From Natronosalvus rutilus (GTDB lineage: Archaea; Halobacteriota; Halobacteria; Halobacteriales; Natrialbaceae), in NCBI RefSeq assembly GCF_024204665.1, contig NZ_CP100355.1, forward strand, positions 2,275,451 through 2,339,450: a stretch of 64,000 nucleotides of DNA. Reading direction: 5' to 3'. Position 1 is the first letter of the stretch, and the number at the start of each line of letters is the position of its first letter. Shown piece after piece: positions 49,781 to 59,275 of this stretch. The position numbers were made by a program, and so were the translations under genes. Under the pieces are notes generated by a model that did no database searches, was not told the origin of the DNA, and was given only the letters and a program-made list of their open reading frames with translations.

Positions 49781-52405
49781 ATGGCTATCGGTCTCGACAT
49801 TGGAACGGGGGCCCTCCGGTCGGCGAGAAACGACGGTTCGGAGACGGTCGTCACGACTCAACCGGCCGCGGTGTTCCCGCTCGAGGACGGCGTGGACGGC
49901 ACGGACGCACTGGATGAAGAACAATCAGAACTGTCGTTCGAACACGACGGAACGACGTACCTCGTCGGGACGGCGGCCCGTTCGGCCGCCCGAGCGAACG
50001 GCACCGAACCGGTCCCGTTGTTCACGAACGGAACGCTCGAGCACGAGTGGTGCGGCCGCGCCCTCGAGACGCTCGTGGCCGCCGTCCTGGACGGATCGGA
50101 CGCGACGGAGTGCTGGTACACGACGCCGGGAACGCTCGTCGAGACCGACGGAACTTCGGCCGAGGTTCGAGAAACGGTCGCAGACGCCGTCGCCGAGTGC
50201 GTCGACGAGGCGACGCCGATCGGCAAGGGCTTCGCCGTCGTCTACGATCAACTCGGCGAGGACAACTACACGGGGCTGGGCGTCTGCATCGAGTCCCAGA
50301 CGACGAGCGTCGGCCTGTCGTACTACGGCGTCCCGGTGCTCACCTGCTCGCTCGCACGCGGGAGCGACTGGCTCGTCGAGCGCGCCGCCGCCCAGACCGA
50401 TCACGCTCCCGACCAGATCGCTTCGGTCCTCGAGGGCTTCACCCTCGATCCGAACGCGGCGACCGGCGACGTCGAGAACGCCCTCGCACGGGCCCACGAC
50501 GAACTGGTGGCCGACCTGATCGCCCTGATACGCGCTCGAGCAGGCGACGCCGACTTCCAGCGAGGGATCAGCGTTCCCGTCGCTGTCGCTGGGGACGAGG
50601 CAATCGTTGGAATCGAGTTCCTCCTCGGTGGTCGGTTCGACGCTGCTTCGCTCCCGTTCTCGATTCGCGGCGTTCGCCTCGCCGAGAATCCCGCCGAGAG
50701 CCCGGTTCGTGGTGCGCTTGAGGCCGCCAGAGACGGCGTCGTCGCGTACGAAGGCGTCCTCTGGGGTCACGGCCACCACTCCGAACAGTCGAACGGGCCA
50801 GTCGACGCCGCCTCGTCGCCCTCGCCTGGTGCGGAGGCGGGAGGGGGTACGAGCGCGTCATCCAGCGGAGCCGATGCCACACTCTCGTTCGACGACGCGG
50901 CCCGCGAGACCGAGCGCGCTCGAAGCGACGACGCCATTACACAACTGTTCGAGCGTCTGGGCTCGAGAGACGACGAGATGGACGCGGTGGTCGGCGACCT
51001 CGAGGCCCTCGAGTCGACGGTCGAATCCATCGACGAGACCGTCGGAGCGGTCACGGCCGATGTCGAGTCGCTCGCTGACGGCCTCGAGGACGTATCCGAC
51101 GCCAGCGCGAAAGCCGAGGACGTCGATGCGCTCGAGACCCGCCTCGAGGGCGTTTCGGGTGACCTCGAGTCGACGACCGAGGCCGTGGAGTCGACCAGTT
51201 CGGCGGTCCAGGAACTCGCCGACAATCTCGAATCCGTCGAATCGGCGCTCGACGCTCGCGCGACGCAGGCATCGCTGACGGCCGTCGAAGACGACGTGCA
51301 ATCGACGCTGGAAGCGGTCCGACGACTCGAGCGAACCGTCGAATCGATCGCTGAGACGGCGGACGAACTCGAGGCCGACGTCACGGCGCTTGAGGCCGAC
51401 CTCTCGGCACTTGAATCCAACACCGACGCGCGGTTCTCGGACGCGGCCCAGGACCGCGACGAACTCGCCGACAGTGTCTCGGCCCTCGAGGCGGACCTCT
51501 CGGCGGTCGAAGAGACGATCCCCTCGGATGATGCATTCGAGGCCGTCCGATCGGACCTCGACGAAGCGGTCCAGGACGTCGACACCGCCACCGCGGCGGC
51601 CGAGTCGGTATCGTCGGATCTCGAGCACGTTACCGAGACGGTCGACGCCGTCGAGTCCACACTAGAGGGCCACGCGACCGCGATTCACGACGTGGAGGCG
51701 GCCGTCGACGATCAGGCGGCGTCCGTTCGCGAAACGGAAGCCGTTCTCGAGGATCACGCTGCAGCACTCGAATCCCTGTCCAACGACCTCGAGACGACCC
51801 GAGACGCCGTCGCCACCCACGAGAACGAGCTATCGAGCCTCGACGACGCAGTCTCCGCGCTCGAGACCGACGCGTCCGAACGCGACGATCGGATCGAGAC
51901 GTCCGACGAGCGCGTGGCGACTGCACTCGAGCGCGTCGAATCGATCGAGTCGACGCTCGAGGAGCGGGGGAAACGCGAGGAACAGATTTCCGCCGCCGAC
52001 ATCGAACACCTCGAGGAACGAACGACCGCGCTCGCAGAGCGCCTCGCGGACGTCGAACCGACGGTCGACTCGGTAGCGACGGCGACCGAACGGGTCGACT
52101 CGCTGCTCGACGAACGGGAGCGCCAGTCGGACCGATTCGAGGCCTTCGAAACTGAACAGTCGGCCCAGGCCGACCGCCTCGAGACGCTCGCGTCGGCGGT
52201 CGACGACCTCGACGTGCAGTCTGAGGAATCGAAACCGAAGGGGAACGCCGACCTCGTCCGAGTCGGTGCCGTCGGTGGCGGCAGTGCCGGTGTGGTCGCC
52301 GGCGGAACGGTGGCGATGACGGGTGCTATGCCAGTAGGCATGGCGGCGGTCGTCCTCGGATTCCTCGCGCTCGTATTCGCGTTCGTGGCAGGCAATCGGG
52401 CCTGA
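49781..52405 (+). CDS. Predicted actin-fold (MreB-like) domain fused to a long coiled coil and a C-terminal membrane anchor
   Basis: An 874-residue protein. Residues 1-about 335 follow the actin/Hsp70 (ASKHA) layout: AIGLDIGTGALRSAR is the phosphate-1 loop, ECWYTTPGTLVETDGTSAEV and GKGFAVVYDQLG match the connecting block before phosphate-2, and GVCIESQTTSVGLSYYGVPV stands where phosphate-2 (DxGxGT) should be, but is degenerate. AVAGDEAIVG could be the adenosine motif. Residues about 385-820 are one heptad-rich coiled coil. The last 45 residues hold two hydrophobic segments (GGSAGVVAGGTVAMTGAMPV; GMAAVVLGFLALVFAFVAG). It stands alone, with a TATA-like GGTATTTTG about 43 nt before the ATG. Confidence 0.7.
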   Translation: MAIGLDIGTGALRSARNDGSETVVTTQPAAVFPLEDGVDGTDALDEEQSELSFEHDGTTYLVGTAARSAARANGTEPVPLFTNGTLEHEWCGRALETLVAAVLDGSDATECWYTTPGTLVETDGTSAEVRETVADAVAECVDEATPIGKGFAVVYDQLGEDNYTGLGVCIESQTTSVGLSYYGVPVLTCSLARGSDWLVERAAAQTDHAPDQIASVLEGFTLDPNAATGDVENALARAHDELVADLIALIRARAGDADFQRGISVPVAVAGDEAIVGIEFLLGGRFDAASLPFSIRGVRLAENPAESPVRGALEAARDGVVAYEGVLWGHGHHSEQSNGPVDAASSPSPGAEAGGGTSASSSGADATLSFDDAARETERARSDDAITQLFERLGSRDDEMDAVVGDLEALESTVESIDETVGAVTADVESLADGLEDVSDASAKAEDVDALETRLEGVSGDLESTTEAVESTSSAVQELADNLESVESALDARATQASLTAVEDDVQSTLEAVRRLERTVESIAETADELEADVTALEADLSALESNTDARFSDAAQDRDELADSVSALEADLSAVEETIPSDDAFEAVRSDLDEAVQDVDTATAAAESVSSDLEHVTETVDAVESTLEGHATAIHDVEAAVDDQAASVRETEAVLEDHAAALESLSNDLETTRDAVATHENELSSLDDAVSALETDASERDDRIETSDERVATALERVESIESTLEERGKREEQISAADIEHLEERTTALAERLADVEPTVDSVATATERVDSLLDERERQSDRFEAFETEQSAQADRLETLASAVDDLDVQSEESKPKGNADLVRVGAVGGGSAGVVAGGTVAMTGAMPVGMAAVVLGFLALVFAFVAGNRA

Positions 52406-52515
52406 ATCTTTCGTCGGTCGTTCCCCACGGATCCCGGCTTCATCTCGAATCGATCGACGACGCGCCTCTCCTTCGATACCCTGAAATCGCCACGAGAAAC
52501 GGCGACGAGGATAAC

Positions 52516-52523
52516 GTTTATCC
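52516..52523 (+). promoter_or_regulatory. TATA box of acs
   Basis: GTTTATCC is centred about 32 nt before the ATG at 52551. Confidence 0.5.
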
Positions 52524-52550
52524 CGCTCATGCCCGATGTTTACACTAGTC

Positions 52551-54539
52551 ATGGCCGAGGAACCAGATACCGACGAGGGAACCGAACTCGAGGCGCGGTT
52601 GGCCGAGGGGGAGACCTACGAGCCGCCGGCGTCGTTCGTCGAGCAAGCGAACGTGAGCGACCCCGAGATTTACGAGGAGTTCGAGGAGAACTGGCCGGCG
52701 TGCTGGGAGCGCGCTGCAGACATGCTCTCCTGGAACCAGGCGTACGACACCGTACTCGAGGACGACGACGCGCCGTTCTATCGGTGGTTCACCGGCGGCG
52801 AACTCAACGCCTCCTACAACTGTCTGGATCGCCACGTCGAAGACGGTGCGAAGAATCGCGCGGCGATCAAGTGGGAGGGCGAGTTGGGCGAGACGCGAAC
52901 CTACACCTACAGCGACCTGCTGTACGAGGTCGAGGCGTTCGCCGCCTCGTTGCGAGAGTTGGGCGTCGAAGAGGACGACGTCGTCACCCTCTACCTGCCG
53001 ATGATCCCCGAGTTGCCCATCGCGATGCTGGCGTGTGCTCGTATCGGCGCACCGCACTCGGTGGTGTTCGCTGGCTTCTCGGCTGATGCGCTCGCGACGC
53101 GGATGAACGCAGCCGACAGCGAGTACCTCGTCACCTGCGACGGCTACTACCGCCGCGGCGACCCGTTGAACCACAAGGAGAAGGCGGACAAGGGGCTTCG
53201 CGGCGTAGATCACGACGTCGAGACGGTGGTCGTCGACCGCCTCGGCGACGAACTGAACCACTTCCTCGGGGCCAGCGCCCACGATTACGAGGAACTGGTC
53301 AGCGAACACGAGGGCGAATCGGTCGAGCCGGTCTCGAGAGACGCCGAAGACATGCTGTTCCTGATGTACACCTCGGGGACGACCGGCCAGCCAAAGGGGG
53401 TGAAACACACCACGGGGGGCTACCTGTCGTACGCCGCCTGGACCTCTCACGCGGTCCTGGACGTCAAGCCCGAGGACACCTACTGGTGTGCGGCGGACAT
53501 CGGCTGGATCACCGGCCACAGCTACATCGTGTATGGCCCGCTCGCGCTGGGCACGACCACCGTGATGTACGAGGGGACGCCCGACTACCCCGAGAAAGAT
53601 CGGCTCTGGGACCTCGTCGAGAAGAACGACGTCGACATCTTCTACACCGCGCCCACCGCTATCCGCGCGTTCATGAAGTGGGGCAAACAGTATCCCGACC
53701 AGCACGACCTCTCGAGTCTGCGCCTCCTCGGGACCGTGGGCGAACCGATCAACCCCCGCGCCTGGCAGTGGTACTACGACCACATCGGCGACGGCGAGTG
53801 CCCCATCGTCGACACCTGGTGGCAGACCGAAACTGGGGGCATGATGATCACCACGCTCCCTGGCGTCGGCGAGATGAAACCCGGATCGGCCGGGCCGCCG
53901 TTGCCCGGCATCGACGCCCGAATCGTCGACGCCAGCGGCGATCAGGTCGAGGCGGGCAACGCCGGCTACCTCACCGTGAATAACCCCTGGCCGGGGATGC
54001 TCAGAACGCTCTACCGGAACGACGAACGCTTCCTCTCGGAGTACTGGCAGGAGTACTCCGACGAGGAGGCCGACGAGTGGGTGTACTTCCCCGAAGACGG
54101 CGCGAAAATCGACGAGGATGGCTACATCACCATCCTCGGCCGGGTCGACGACGTCATCAACGTCTCCGGGCACCGCCTGGGGACGATGGAAATCGAGAGC
54201 GCCATCGTCGGCGTCGAGGGCGTCGCGGAAGCCGCCGTCGTCGGCGGCGACCACGAAATCAAAGGCGAAGCCGTCTACGCCTACGTCATCCTCGAGGACG
54301 ATGCCGACGCGACCGACTCGATGCGCGACCGGATTATCGAGGGGGTAGAGGACGCCATCGGGCCCATCGCCCGACCCGAGGAGGTCATCGTCACACCCGA
54401 ACTCCCGAAAACTCGGTCGGGCAAGATCATGCGCCGGTTGCTCGAGGACATCGCCTCGGGCAACGAACTCGGCAACACCTCGACCCTCCGAAACCCGGAG
54501 GTCGTCGAGGACATCGCTGCCCAGGTTGGGAACGACTGA
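52551..54539 (+). CDS. acs: Acetyl-CoA synthetase (AMP-forming)
   Basis: It activates acetate to acetyl-CoA at the cost of ATP to AMP. The 662-residue sequence has the acyl-adenylate motif MLFLMYTSGTTGQPKGVKHT, the Acs-specific DTWWQTETGGMMITT, GRVDDVINVSGHRLGTMEIE, and the C-terminal TRSGKIMRRLL with the catalytic lysine (about K626) that is acetylated for control in many bacteria. Length is normal (about 650-660). The ATG at 52551 gives the usual start MAEEPDTDEG; an ATG 15 bp upstream is possible. Confidence 0.93.
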   Translation: MAEEPDTDEGTELEARLAEGETYEPPASFVEQANVSDPEIYEEFEENWPACWERAADMLSWNQAYDTVLEDDDAPFYRWFTGGELNASYNCLDRHVEDGAKNRAAIKWEGELGETRTYTYSDLLYEVEAFAASLRELGVEEDDVVTLYLPMIPELPIAMLACARIGAPHSVVFAGFSADALATRMNAADSEYLVTCDGYYRRGDPLNHKEKADKGLRGVDHDVETVVVDRLGDELNHFLGASAHDYEELVSEHEGESVEPVSRDAEDMLFLMYTSGTTGQPKGVKHTTGGYLSYAAWTSHAVLDVKPEDTYWCAADIGWITGHSYIVYGPLALGTTTVMYEGTPDYPEKDRLWDLVEKNDVDIFYTAPTAIRAFMKWGKQYPDQHDLSSLRLLGTVGEPINPRAWQWYYDHIGDGECPIVDTWWQTETGGMMITTLPGVGEMKPGSAGPPLPGIDARIVDASGDQVEAGNAGYLTVNNPWPGMLRTLYRNDERFLSEYWQEYSDEEADEWVYFPEDGAKIDEDGYITILGRVDDVINVSGHRLGTMEIESAIVGVEGVAEAAVVGGDHEIKGEAVYAYVILEDDADATDSMRDRIIEGVEDAIGPIARPEEVIVTPELPKTRSGKIMRRLLEDIASGNELGNTSTLRNPEVVEDIAAQVGND

Positions 54540-54573
54540 GGAGCAGTCCAGAATTCGGGACCTAGTAAACAGG

Positions 54574-54585
54574 TTTATTATTTAT
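54574..54585 (+). promoter_or_regulatory. TATA box of the MTH865-like gene
   Basis: TTTATTATTTAT is centred about 27 nt before the ATG at 54607. Confidence 0.6.
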
Positions 54586-54606
54586 CGCTCTGAACGTCAG
54601 GGTGCT

Positions 54607-54858
54607 ATGGCAGACGAAGACGAACTTCGCGAGCAGTTTACCGAGGCGTTCGAAGGCGCAGACTACCCCATCTCGAGCCCGATGGACCTCGTACCCGCCC
54701 TGCCGAACGGGCCGGGGACGAAGTTCGAGTCCGGTGACTTCTCGATGACGGCGATGGAACTGAACACGAAACTCTCGGGCGGTGACTTCCCCTACGAGAA
54801 CGTCGACTCGTTCGTCGACGACGTTATGGAGCAGCTCAAGGAGAAGGACGAGATTTAA
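54607..54858 (+). CDS. MTH865-like small protein
   Basis: An 83-residue protein: EDELREQFTEAFEGADYPIS, SPMDLVPALPNGPGTKFESG and DFPYENVDSFVDDVMEQLKE. This corresponds to the MTH865-like family, small helical proteins with an EF-hand-like shape found in archaea, of unknown function. There is no metal-binding cysteine, signal or membrane segment. It is convergent with the zinc-ribbon gene at 54940. Confidence 0.85.
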   Translation: MADEDELREQFTEAFEGADYPISSPMDLVPALPNGPGTKFESGDFSMTAMELNTKLSGGDFPYENVDSFVDDVMEQLKEKDEI

Positions 54859-54939
54859 TCGATCGGGCGACGTCGATATTGGGTGGCTGCTGACAGAACG
54901 GCCGCTCAAGTTGGTGCTGACGTGCTGAGATTTTTCCGG

Positions 54940-55089
54940 TCACCGCGTGTGAAAACTGGCGATGTCCTCGTTCCCACAGGACGGACACGTACTCGACGGC
55001 GAGTCGACGCCGGTTCCACACCGCCGACACTCGTAAATCGTTTCGCGTTCCGACTCGGTGAACAGCAGCGATTTGACGGTCTCTATCAT
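54940..55089 (-). CDS. Tiny zinc-ribbon protein
   Basis: A 49-residue frame: ETVKSLLFTESERETIYECR then RCGTGVDSPSSTCPSCGNED and IASFHTR. The two CxxC pairs (CRRC and CPSC) form a classic four-cysteine zinc ribbon. It is too short for the usual gene-finding cut-off, but both the zinc pattern and a TATA-like TTATAC about 34 nt upstream on the minus strand support it. It is typical of the small zinc-finger proteins that haloarchaea have in large numbers; targets are unknown. Confidence 0.72.
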   Translation of the reverse strand: MIETVKSLLFTESERETIYECRRCGTGVDSPSSTCPSCGNEDIASFHTR

Positions 55090-55479
55090 CCCATCCCCAC
55101 TTACAGGTGAGGCGGACCCGGTATAAGTCAGTGCGATCGTTTGTGCCGCTTGAAACGAATATGCAACTGAATAAACCGCAAGACGGCAGCAACGTCGAAT
55201 AGTTACGTAGTGACTGAGTCAGGAATCGGCCGTAGCGAACCATTTATCCACTCGGGTTGCCAACAGTCTAACAAGACTGGGGAAATCGAGTGGGGCAGTC
55301 GACGCGGACGGTTCGCTCGTGCGTCCATGCGTCCTCTGAAAATCGATTCTGCCCCTCTCGAACCTCGTTCACGCTCTCAGACGGACGCGAATCGCCCGAT
55401 CGCGTATCCGGCGACGGCCGCCGTCGGAGGCGTACGCACCGAGCGGTTACCGCTGCAGGCCAACGGCCGTGATCCGATC
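55090..55479. other. 390-bp region between the zinc-ribbon gene and the Bat-type regulator
   Basis: No separate gene is convincing. On the minus strand it carries the zinc-ribbon promoter (55121-55126). On the plus strand it has a TATA-like CATTTATCC near 55238-55246 and a hairpin CAGTCT-AACA-AGACTG (55264-55279). If the TATA box is used, the regulator mRNA has a leader of about 210 nt. The same frame as the regulator is open from a GTG at 55210, so a longer protein is possible. Confidence 0.5.
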
Positions 55480-57471
55480 ATGTCGATCAACTCCGATTCA
55501 CACGCAGTCCTCATCGCCTCATCGACGGACGACGAGGCGCTCGTCGACGAAGTCGCTGACGATATCGACCGGCCGGTTCGAACCGTCACCTCGAGCGAGG
55601 CATGTCGTCGGCTTCTCGAGGACGGCACCGAACAGTTTCCGGTGGTCGTCGTCTGCGCTCGCGACGAGTCGTGGGTTCGGTCGATGCTCGAGACACTGAC
55701 GGACGGATTTGACCGTCGACGAACGATCGTCGTCTCGCCGAAGGGATCCGACCGGATCGCGACCGCCGCGATTCGGGGCGGTGCCGACGATTACGTTCCC
55801 GCGTCGTCGCTCGGGGCGATCGACGACCGGGTAGAGACCCACTGGGAGCGCGCTCTCGAGGACACCGGCTCGCCCCGTCCCGTCACGACGGCTGCCGAAT
55901 TGCTCGCGACGACGTTGCCCGACGAGGTCTTCGTGATCGGAGCGGACGGAACCTACCTCGACGCGAACGTCCGACCCGATGCAGCCGACCTCTACACAAT
56001 CGCTTCGACAGAGTTCGTCGGACAGACGTTGTGGAACGCGTTTCCGGACCCGCAGGCGAATCGCTTACACGAGGCGGTCACGGCAGCTCTCGAGAACGAC
56101 GCCATCGAACACGTCGAGTACGAGACGAATACGACTGAAGGCGTGCGGCTGTACGAGGCGCGTGTCGCCCCGATCGACCTGCGCTCGGCCGATCAGCGAG
56201 CCGTGATCTGGCTGGCGCGCGACGTCACCGAACGGGCGAATAGGGAGGAAGCGCTTCGACAGCGCCGGGATCAACTCGAGTTGCTCAACCGGATCAACGC
56301 CGTCGTCCGGCGTATCATCGAGACGCTCGTCGAAGCGCCGACGCAGTCAGCCGTCGAGGACGCCGTCTGCGAACAGCTCGTCGCCTCCGACCTCTACTGC
56401 GGGGCGTGGATCTCACGACCCTCCGGGAACGACGACGTGGTCTACCAGACGGGGTGTGGCGACGTCGAGTCCTATCTCGAGCGAATTCAGGAGATTGACC
56501 TCGACGCAGATCCCGACCGGCCTATCGTCCGTGCGATGCGGGAGAGCTCGATTCAGTCGAGCAACAACCTGTCAGAACGTTCGAGCCTACCCAATCCTCT
56601 CAAAGAGGCTGCCCGCGAACACGGCATCGAATCGGCCCTGGCGGTCCCGCTCGCCCACGGTGACAGCGTGTACGGCGTACTGACCGTACTGGCTCGTCGA
56701 GCGGACGCGTTCGGCGAGCGCGAAGAGGACGCCTTTCGGCTCCTCGGCGAGACGATCGGCTTCGCCATCAATGCGATCAAGAACCGCCGGCTGCTGTTCG
56801 CCGATTCCGTGACGGTCCTCGAGTTCCGGATCGGGGGCGGCGACTCGTTCTCGTTCGACCTCTCAGAGCAGTACGACTGCACGTGTACCCTCGAGTGGTC
56901 GGGAGCGACGGCCGCCGGTCGAACCTACCAGTACGTGACGGTCGAGGGACTCGACGGGACGACGGTGCACGACGAGGCGACCGCCCATCCCACTGTCGAG
57001 GAGTGTCGGCTCATCCACGACGGCGACGACCAGGCAACGATCGAGATCCGACTCTCGGAATCCGCGGTTCGAACGCTCACTGGTTACGGGGCGACGGTGC
57101 GCGACGTCATCGTCGAGGACGGCGTCGGGCACCTGACGGCCGAGGTCTCCCGGGAGACCGATACGCGCGAGATGGTCGAGGCGATGAAGCGGATCTACAC
57201 ACAGACCGAACTCGTCTCCAAACGCGAGGCCGACCGGCCGGTGATGACCGCCCGCGACCGACGCAATCGAATCGCCGACCGGCTCACGGATCGCCAGCTC
57301 ACGGCGCTTCGACTGGGATACTACGGCGGCTACTTCGACTGGCCGCGCGGAAGTACGGGCGAAGAGATCGCCGAATCGATGGGAATCGCCGCGCCGACGA
57401 TGCATCAGCACCTCCGGCGGGGCTTACAGGAAATTCTCCGGGACTTCTTCGACGAAGACGGGACCGACTAG
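55480..57471 (+). CDS. Bat-type multi-domain transcriptional regulator (receiver-like, PAS, GAF, HTH-10)
   Basis: A 663-residue haloarchaeal regulator. Order: a receiver-like domain (about 1-115: SHAVLIASSTDDEALVDEVA, VVVVCARDESWVRSML), a PAS domain (about 130-240: ELLATTLPDEVFVIGADGTY), a GAF domain (about 255-430: SALAVPLAHGDSVYGVLTVL), the bacterioopsin-activator domain (about 445-595) and the C-terminal HTH-10 (RLTDRQLTALRLGYYGGYFD, EEIAESMGIAAPTMHQHLRR). The GAF has C-containing loops (DLYCGAW, TGCGDVES). No phospho-acceptor pattern is clear in the first domain. The start at 55480 begins the family-like sequence; longer starts to 55327 or 55210 are open. Confidence 0.85.
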   Translation: MSINSDSHAVLIASSTDDEALVDEVADDIDRPVRTVTSSEACRRLLEDGTEQFPVVVVCARDESWVRSMLETLTDGFDRRRTIVVSPKGSDRIATAAIRGGADDYVPASSLGAIDDRVETHWERALEDTGSPRPVTTAAELLATTLPDEVFVIGADGTYLDANVRPDAADLYTIASTEFVGQTLWNAFPDPQANRLHEAVTAALENDAIEHVEYETNTTEGVRLYEARVAPIDLRSADQRAVIWLARDVTERANREEALRQRRDQLELLNRINAVVRRIIETLVEAPTQSAVEDAVCEQLVASDLYCGAWISRPSGNDDVVYQTGCGDVESYLERIQEIDLDADPDRPIVRAMRESSIQSSNNLSERSSLPNPLKEAAREHGIESALAVPLAHGDSVYGVLTVLARRADAFGEREEDAFRLLGETIGFAINAIKNRRLLFADSVTVLEFRIGGGDSFSFDLSEQYDCTCTLEWSGATAAGRTYQYVTVEGLDGTTVHDEATAHPTVEECRLIHDGDDQATIEIRLSESAVRTLTGYGATVRDVIVEDGVGHLTAEVSRETDTREMVEAMKRIYTQTELVSKREADRPVMTARDRRNRIADRLTDRQLTALRLGYYGGYFDWPRGSTGEEIAESMGIAAPTMHQHLRRGLQEILRDFFDEDGTD

Positions 57472-57534
57472 GCGGAGCGACCGGCTTCGACCACTGGACG
57501 TTACCGTTCGTCTGTGGTCTCGAACACCGCGTTA

Positions 57535-59181
57535 CTATTCGTCCCCAGCCTCGAGCACCGGAAGCACTACGGAATCGATCCCCCCGGAGGCGATGGCGTC
57601 GGCGACCGCGTCGAGTTCGTCGTCTAGCACGCGGTCGTCCTCGAGCGGCGGGACGAACTGCCCGACGTGTTCGTAGAGCGCTCCAGTTCCCCTCCCGAGT
57701 GCGGCCGCCGTCGCCGCCCGATCGGCCGACGGCGAGAGGACGTCGACGTCCTCAGCGTTGCCGACGTAGTCGGCCGCCTGCGTCGCACAGACCGCCTCGG
57801 TCGCCACGATCCGACGGACGTTCTCGAGCACGCGCCGGGCGTTCAGCGCCGACTGCGAACTCATGCTGACGTGATCCTCCTGGCCGCCGCTGACCGGCGT
57901 GTTGTCGCTCGAGGCCGCGCCGATCGACCGGCACTCGTTGAGGAGGGCGGCGGCGGTGTACTGAGCGATCATGTAGCCCGACTGCAGGCCGCTCTCGGGG
58001 GCGAGAAACGGCGGGAGGTGGTCCTCCTGGAGGTTCGGGTTGAGGATTCGATCGATCCGGCGTTCGGCGATCGCCCCCAGGTCGGTCAGTGCAAGGCGGG
58101 CGTACTCCAGGCGCAGCGCGAGCGGCTGGCCGTGGAAATTCCCCCCGGAGATGACGGCGGCGCGGTCGGTTCCGGAGGCGCGGTCGTCCGCGTCTGCAGC
58201 CGAGAAGACGAGCGGGTTGTCGGTCGCGCTGTTGAGTTCGACCGCCACGGCTTCCCGGAGGTGGGCGAACGCGTCGCGGACGGCCCCGTGGACCTGCGGG
58301 AGACACCGCAGGGAGTAGGCGTCCTGGACGCGGTCACAGTTCCGGTGAGCCTCGACGACGTCGCTGTCGGCCGTCAGCGCGCGAACCGCCGCGGCGCTTC
58401 GTTGCTGGCCCACGTGGGGCCGCACGTCGTGAATGGCCGCGTCGGACGTAGCCGTCGTCCCCAGCGTTACCTCCGTCGTGAGCGCGCCCGCGGCGTCCGA
58501 AGCCCGGAGCAACCGCTCGCCGTCGACGACGAGCATCGCCGCGAGTCCGACCGTCAGCTGGGTGCCGTTGATCAGCGCCAGCCCCTCCTTCGGCGCGAGC
58601 GACAGAGGCTCGAGACCGACCGCCTCGAGGGCCATCTCTCCGTCGACACGCATCGGTCCATCGTCGTCCCGGAGGATGGCTTCGCCCTCGCCGATGAGGA
58701 CCAGCGAGAGGTGGGCGAGCGGCGCGAGGTCGCCGCTGGCGCCGAGGCTCCCTCGTGAGCGGACGACCGGCTGGACGTCCTCGTTGAGCAGCGTCACGAG
58801 GTGGTCGACGACGACCTCTCGTACGCCCGAGTAGCCCGCGACTAACGCGTTGACCCGCGAGACCATCATCGCCCGAACCTCCTCGCGGGTACACTCCCGG
58901 CCCGCGCCGGCGGCGTGGCTCCGCAGGAGGTTGGTCTGGAGGCGTTCGATCTGGTCCGGCGGGATGCGTTCGTCGACCAGTTCGCCGAAGCCCGTGTTGA
59001 GGCCGTAGACGGGTTCGCCACTTTCGATCACGTCCTCGACGCGCTCGCGGGAGACGCGAACGCGCTCGCGGGCGTCTTCCGTGATCGTTACGGGGACGCC
59101 GTCTCGAGCGACGGCAACGACGTCTTCGGGGGTGAGCGATCGGCCGTCGAGTTCGACGGGGCCGCTGTCGTCGTCAGTCAT
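57535..59181 (-). CDS. hutH: Histidine ammonia-lyase
   Basis: It removes ammonia from histidine to give urocanate, the first step of histidine use. The 548-residue sequence carries the MIO-forming Ala-Ser-Gly in VVRSRGSLGASGDLAPLAHL (A148-S149-G150), and VYGLNTGFGELVDERIP and NSATDNPLVFSA are standard blocks. Length is slightly above the bacterial enzyme (about 510). The start at 59181 fits the family; further codons upstream overlap the DsrE-like gene's promoter region. It is on the same strand as hutUGI but separated from hutI by a plus-strand gene. Confidence 0.96.
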   Translation of the reverse strand: MTDDDSGPVELDGRSLTPEDVVAVARDGVPVTITEDARERVRVSRERVEDVIESGEPVYGLNTGFGELVDERIPPDQIERLQTNLLRSHAAGAGRECTREEVRAMMVSRVNALVAGYSGVREVVVDHLVTLLNEDVQPVVRSRGSLGASGDLAPLAHLSLVLIGEGEAILRDDDGPMRVDGEMALEAVGLEPLSLAPKEGLALINGTQLTVGLAAMLVVDGERLLRASDAAGALTTEVTLGTTATSDAAIHDVRPHVGQQRSAAAVRALTADSDVVEAHRNCDRVQDAYSLRCLPQVHGAVRDAFAHLREAVAVELNSATDNPLVFSAADADDRASGTDRAAVISGGNFHGQPLALRLEYARLALTDLGAIAERRIDRILNPNLQEDHLPPFLAPESGLQSGYMIAQYTAAALLNECRSIGAASSDNTPVSGGQEDHVSMSSQSALNARRVLENVRRIVATEAVCATQAADYVGNAEDVDVLSPSADRAATAAALGRGTGALYEHVGQFVPPLEDDRVLDDELDAVADAIASGGIDSVVLPVLEAGDE

Positions 59182-59275
59182 GCTGGCCTCCGTCCCGCCG
59201 TCCTCCGTTCGTTCGTGGGCCACCTGCACACGAGCGCACAACCGTCCTTTCTGTCCGCCGTGAACGGTCGACCAC

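Noticed and set aside
52545..54254. 569-residue minus-strand frame opposite acs
   Set aside because: acs has all acyl-adenylate motifs, and the antisense product is Val/Asp-rich without a fold.
57667..58758. 363-residue plus-strand frame opposite hutH
   Set aside because: A shadow of hutH, which has an intact MIO site.
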